From the NCBI GenBank assembly GCA_020854065.1, contig JADZGF010000008.1, positions 1 through 36,806 on the forward strand: a DNA stretch of 36,806 nt. Reading direction: 5' to 3'. Position 1 is the stretch's first letter, and each line of letters starts with the position of its first letter. Positions 33,383 to 36,806 of the stretch are shown piece by piece. This DNA is from Candidatus Nomurabacteria bacterium (GTDB lineage Bacteria > Patescibacteriota > Minisyncoccia > Phycocordibacterales > SBAW01). Position numbers and translations under genes: made by a program. The notes under the pieces were generated by a model. That model was not told the DNA's origin and made no database searches. It worked only from the letters and a program-made list of their open reading frames with translations.

Positions 33383-35530
33383 TTATTTACGAGCAGCAAT
33401 AATCGTCTGCGCCACGTTTGGTGGGACGACCTCGTAGTGGTCGAACTCCATCGTAAAGGAGGCACGACCCTCGGTCATAGAGCGCAACACCGTCGTGTAG
33501 CCAAACATTTCCGAGAGCGGCACTTTGGCCTTAACGGCACGTGCAAGACCACGCTCTTCCATACCCTCGATCTGACCGCGCTTGGAGTTAAGAGAGCCGG
33601 TGACGTCACCCATGAACTTCTCTGGAGTAACAACCTCAACTTTCATAATAGGCTCAAGCAACACTGCCTTCGCTCTTTGTGCTGCCTCTTGGAAGCCCAT
33701 CGATGCAGCGATTTTGAAGGCAATTTCTGAGGAGTCGACGTCGTGGTAGGAACCGTCGTAGAGCTCCACTGAAATATCAACCATCTTGAAGCCTGCCACA
33801 AAGCCGCGCTCCATTGCTTCGCGGACACCTTTTTCTACGGGGCCGATAAACTCGTTTGGCACCACACCTCCCTTAATGGAGTTGATGAACTCAAAGTGGT
33901 CCTCACGGGTAATGTTCTTCGCAAGCTTTTTCTCAGGATCGAGCGGTGGGAGTGGCTTAATGCGCAAGCGCACGTGACCATACTGACCTTTACCGCCCGT
34001 CTGCTTGATGTATTTACCTTCAGCTTCAGCCTCTTGGAGAATAGTCTCGCGATATGCAACCTGTGGCTTGCCCACGTTTGCCTCGACATTAAACTCGCGC
34101 TTCATGCGGTCAACGATAATTTCCAAGTGAAGCTCACCCATACCTGCGATAAGGGTCTCGGAAGTTTCAGGATCAGTCGTCACTCTAAAGGTTGGGTCCT
34201 CATCAGCAAGCTTCTTCATTGCCATACCCATCTTCTCTTGGTCGGCCTTTGTTTTTGGCTCAATGCGAAGGTTAATAACCGGCTCAGGGAATTTAATCTG
34301 CTCGAGAATGATTGGGCTATTCTCATCACACAAAGTGTGCGATGTCTTTGTATCTTTCAAACCTACGGCTGCAGCAATTTCACCGGCAAATACTTTCTTA
34401 ACCTCTTCGCGTTGATCTGCCTGCAAGCGCACGATGCGGCCCAAACGCTCTTTCGTACCAGTGGTTGAGTTGTAGATATAGGAACCTGCCTCGATCGTAC
34501 CTGAGTACACACGGAAGAAGGTAAGCTGTCCGACGAACGGATCAGCCTGAAGTTTAAAGGCAAGCGCGGTAAATGGCTCGGTGTCTGATGCGGTGCGCAA
34601 TATCTCTTCGCCGTTTGCTGGGTTAATACCCTTTACCGGAGGCATGTCGATTGGCGATGGAAGATAATCAACGACTGCGTCGAGTACCAACTGTACGCCA
34701 CGGTTCTTCAATGCAGAGCCGGTGTAGACCGGGAAGATTTGGTTTGCAATGACTGCCTTGCGGAGTGTTTCTTTAAGTTGCTCGAGTGTTGGCTCTTTGC
34801 CGTCGAGGTATGCCGTCATGAGTGCATCGTCGTTCTCGACGATTTTCTCGATAAGTTCAGCGCGATACTTCTTGGCCTCTTCAACCAAGTTCTCTGGGAT
34901 TTCATAGGTCGAGACGATCTCCCCCATTGAGCCGTCGAACTTGTATGCCTTCATGGTCAAGAGATCGACGACACCATCGAAGTCGCTCTCGGCACCAATC
35001 GGAAGCTGCATGCGTACTGCTTTTTTGGTGAGACGATCAAGGATAGATGCGTACGATTTTTCAAAAGATGCACCCATGCGATCCATTTTGTTGATGAAGC
35101 AGATACGTGGAACGTTTGCTTCGTCTGCATAGCGCCAGTTCGTTTCAGACTGTGGCTCTACGCCGGCAACGCCGTCGAACACGACCACTGCGCCGTCGAG
35201 CACACGCATAGAGCGCTTCACTTCAACGGTAAAGTCGATGTGACCTGGAGTGTCGATAATGTTGAAACGATATTTTTTAGCGAGATCTTTTTTGTCTTCC
35301 TCGTCAGTCTTTGTCCAAAAACACGTTACCGCAGCGGCAGTAATAGTGATGCCGCGTTCGCGCTCCTGCTCCATCCAGTCGGTGGTCGTCTCACCCTCGT
35401 GCACCTCGCCAATTTTGTGCTGGCTGCCGGTGTAATAGAGAACACGCTCAGACGTGGTGGTCTTACCTGCATCGATGTGAGCGATGATGCCGAAGTTACG
35501 GAGTTTTTCGAGTGGATAATCGCGATTCAT
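33383..35530 (-). CDS. fusA: Elongation factor G
   Basis: [35 protein letters not shown]...[30 protein letters not shown]. Confidence 0.98.
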   Translation of the reverse strand: MNRDYPLEKLRNFGIIAHIDAGKTTTSERVLYYTGSQHKIGEVHEGETTTDWMEQERERGITITAAAVTCFWTKTDEEDKKDLAKKYRFNIIDTPGHIDFTVEVKRSMRVLDGAVVVFDGVAGVEPQSETNWRYADEANVPRICFINKMDRMGASFEKSYASILDRLTKKAVRMQLPIGAESDFDGVVDLLTMKAYKFDGSMGEIVSTYEIPENLVEEAKKYRAELIEKIVENDDALMTAYLDGKEPTLEQLKETLRKAVIANQIFPVYTGSALKNRGVQLVLDAVVDYLPSPIDMPPVKGINPANGEEILRTASDTEPFTALAFKLQADPFVGQLTFFRVYSGTIEAGSYIYNSTTGTKERLGRIVRLQADQREEVKKVFAGEIAAAVGLKDTKTSHTLCDENSPIILEQIKFPEPVINLRIEPKTKADQEKMGMAMKKLADEDPTFRVTTDPETSETLIAGMGELHLEIIVDRMKREFNVEANVGKPQVAYRETILQEAEAEGKYIKQTGGKGQYGHVRLRIKPLPPLDPEKKLAKNITREDHFEFINSIKGGVVPNEFIGPVEKGVREAMERGFVAGFKMVDISVELYDGSYHDVDSSEIAFKIAASMGFQEAAQRAKAVLLEPIMKVEVVTPEKFMGDVTGSLNSKRGQIEGMEERGLARAVKAKVPLSEMFGYTTVLRSMTEGRASFTMEFDHYEVVPPNVAQTIIAARK

Positions 35531-35573
35531 AGATAATGTGAGATAAATAAAAACCGCCCAAGGCGTTGCAGAC

Positions 35574-35601
35574 ACTATATACGATGCTCCTCTAAAAGCA
35601 A
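35574..35601 (-). promoter_or_regulatory. fusA promoter: TTGCTT-N16-TATAGT
   Basis: + strand ACTATA 35574-35579 and AAGCAA 35596-35601. Confidence 0.6.
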
Positions 35602-35675
35602 AGTCTCGTACCGACGACGCTTTACTGAGTACAGCCCCTGGGCTAGAGTTGCGCCAGAAGAAAGGAGTACTACCG

Positions 35676-35918
35676 ATGAGTCAGTTTCAACAGCTCTTGG
35701 CAGCCGAGCGCCAAAAACTTGAAAGTATCGGCTTCACAAAAGCCGACACACCCCGGACCAAAGAGTACTACGGCCACATGCAGAAGCGCACCTTCATGCG
35801 TCCGATTGGATTTAAGTCGACCGTGGTAATGGACCGCGGCGGAGAACTATGGATCCATACAGACTCTATCGACATGTCTCTCCATGGATACGAGCCGCAC
35901 TACCCTACCGACGACTAA
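35676..35918 (+). CDS. Small hypothetical protein (80 aa)
   Basis: SD AAAGGAG, upstream TTTACT-N17-TAGAGT, terminator downstream; [40 protein letters not shown]... Confidence 0.7.
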   Translation: MSQFQQLLAAERQKLESIGFTKADTPRTKEYYGHMQKRTFMRPIGFKSTVVMDRGGELWIHTDSIDMSLHGYEPHYPTDD

Positions 35919-35950
35919 TCAGACTCTCTATACGCTTGGAGCACCAAACA

Positions 35951-35984
35951 AAACGGCACCCTAACAGGTGCCGTTCGTCTTTAT
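35951..35984. terminator. Bidirectional terminator (35676 gene / rpsG)
   Basis: ACGGCACCCTAACAGGTGCCGT. Confidence 0.7.
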
Positions 35985-35994
35985 TTTTTTGAAA

Positions 35995-36465
35995 TTACCA
36001 GGCGAAGTGTGCGAATGCCTTGTTTGCCTCGGCCATGCGCAATGTGTCGTCTTTCTTCTTGATTGCGCTACCCTCGTTGTTTGCTGCTGCCATAATCTCG
36101 GTAGCCAACTTCTCTGCCATCGGTTTGCCCTTGCCACCACGTGCGGCCAAAAGGATCCAGCGGAATGCCAATGCTTGCTTGCGCTCAGGGCGAACCTCGC
36201 GCGGCACCTGGTAGTTTGCACCACCAACGCGACGGCTGCGGATCTCCATTGCAGGACCTACGTTGCGGACTGCAGTCTCAAATACTTCGATAGGATCCTC
36301 AACTTTTGCTTTCTCTTTAATGAGATCGAATGCGTCATACACCACCTTGCGAGCAGTCGACTTCTTTCCATCCCACATAACTGAGTTGATGAACTTCTCA
36401 ACACGGACCGAATTAAATTTCGGATCAGGACCGGCAATATTACGATTTTTTACTGGGCGACGCAT
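35995..36465 (-). CDS. rpsG: 30S ribosomal protein uS7
   Basis: [49 protein letters not shown]...[12 protein letters not shown]. Confidence 0.96.
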   Translation of the reverse strand: MRRPVKNRNIAGPDPKFNSVRVEKFINSVMWDGKKSTARKVVYDAFDLIKEKAKVEDPIEVFETAVRNVGPAMEIRSRRVGGANYQVPREVRPERKQALAFRWILLAARGGKGKPMAEKLATEIMAAANNEGSAIKKKDDTLRMAEANKAFAHFAW

Positions 36466-36471
36466 AATTTT

Positions 36472-36806
36472 TTATTTAGGGCGCTTTGCACCATAGCGGG
36501 AACGCGATACACGGCGCTTGTCGAGACCTGCTGCATCGAGCTTGCCACGTACGACTTGGTAGCGAACGTTAATGTCCTTCACACGACCAGCGCGTACGAT
36601 AACGACCGAGTGCTCCTGGAGATTGTGACCCTCGCCTGGGATGTAGGCAGTGATCTCCTGACCGTTGGTGAGGCGTACGCGGGCGATCTTACGAATAGCC
36701 GAGTTTGGCTTGCGAGGAGTCGTCGTCGTTACTTTAAGGCATACCCCGCGCTTAAAAGGCGACGGGTAGAATACCGGCTTGTTTTGCAACGTGTTAAAGC
36801 CGCGCG
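36472..36806 (-). CDS. rpsL: 30S ribosomal protein uS12 (N-terminus outside window)
   Basis: [68 protein letters not shown]... Confidence 0.96.
   Translation of the reverse strand, partial: RGFNTLQNKPVFYPSPFKRGVCLKVTTTTPRKPNSAIRKIARVRLTNGQEITAYIPGEGHNLQEHSVVIVRAGRVKDINVRYQVVRGKLDAAGLDKRRVSRSRYGAKRPK

Noticed and set aside
1-36806. CRISPR arrays or long direct repeats
   Set aside because: Only isolated hairpins/terminators were seen; no regularly spaced repeats.
1-36806. SRP (4.5S) RNA, RNase P RNA or rRNA genes
   Set aside because: I found no characteristic SRP GGAAGC-type core, RNase P core or rRNA segments by eye; the 14120-14268 RNA does not match SRP.

Overview
The window reads as a gene-dense chromosomal segment of a Patescibacteria/CPR (Parcubacteria-like) genome; the taxon is inferred from gene content, e.g. 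no rpmD/bL30 between rpsE and rplO. Contents in order: a truncated serine recombinase abutting tRNA-Ser(GCT); an ECF sigma/DUF5667-like pair; malic enzyme and recG, divergent; tRNA-Ile(TAT); an HTH plus LAGLIDADG-like protein; small orphan genes; ftsH, smpB and tmRNA; infC-rpmI-rplT; a LOG-like protein and a beta-CASP MBL protein; a probable structured ncRNA; ndk-map-adk-gmk-secY; the spc/S10 ribosomal protein genes; rpsJ, tuf, two secreted proteins, fusA, rpsG and partial rpsL. Most notable points: (1) a palindromic bidirectional extended -10 element that appears to drive two leaderless genes (malic enzyme and recG), part of a recurring TGn-TAnnnT-N6/7-start layout; (2) the S10/spc cluster is broken at three places by small accessory cassettes bounded by terminators, and each downstream r-protein segment restarts from a near-identical TTGCAC-N17-TAYAGT promoter; (3) an about 149-nt, 6S-like ncRNA candidate between ndk and the MBL gene; (4) tRNA-Ile with a UAU anticodon; (5) a tmRNA with a very short ANDFALA-type tag; (6) a clan AA aspartic protease plus small partner gene inside the spc operon; (7) uS12 with an altered decoding-centre loop. 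All calls come from reading the sequence; no searches were run.
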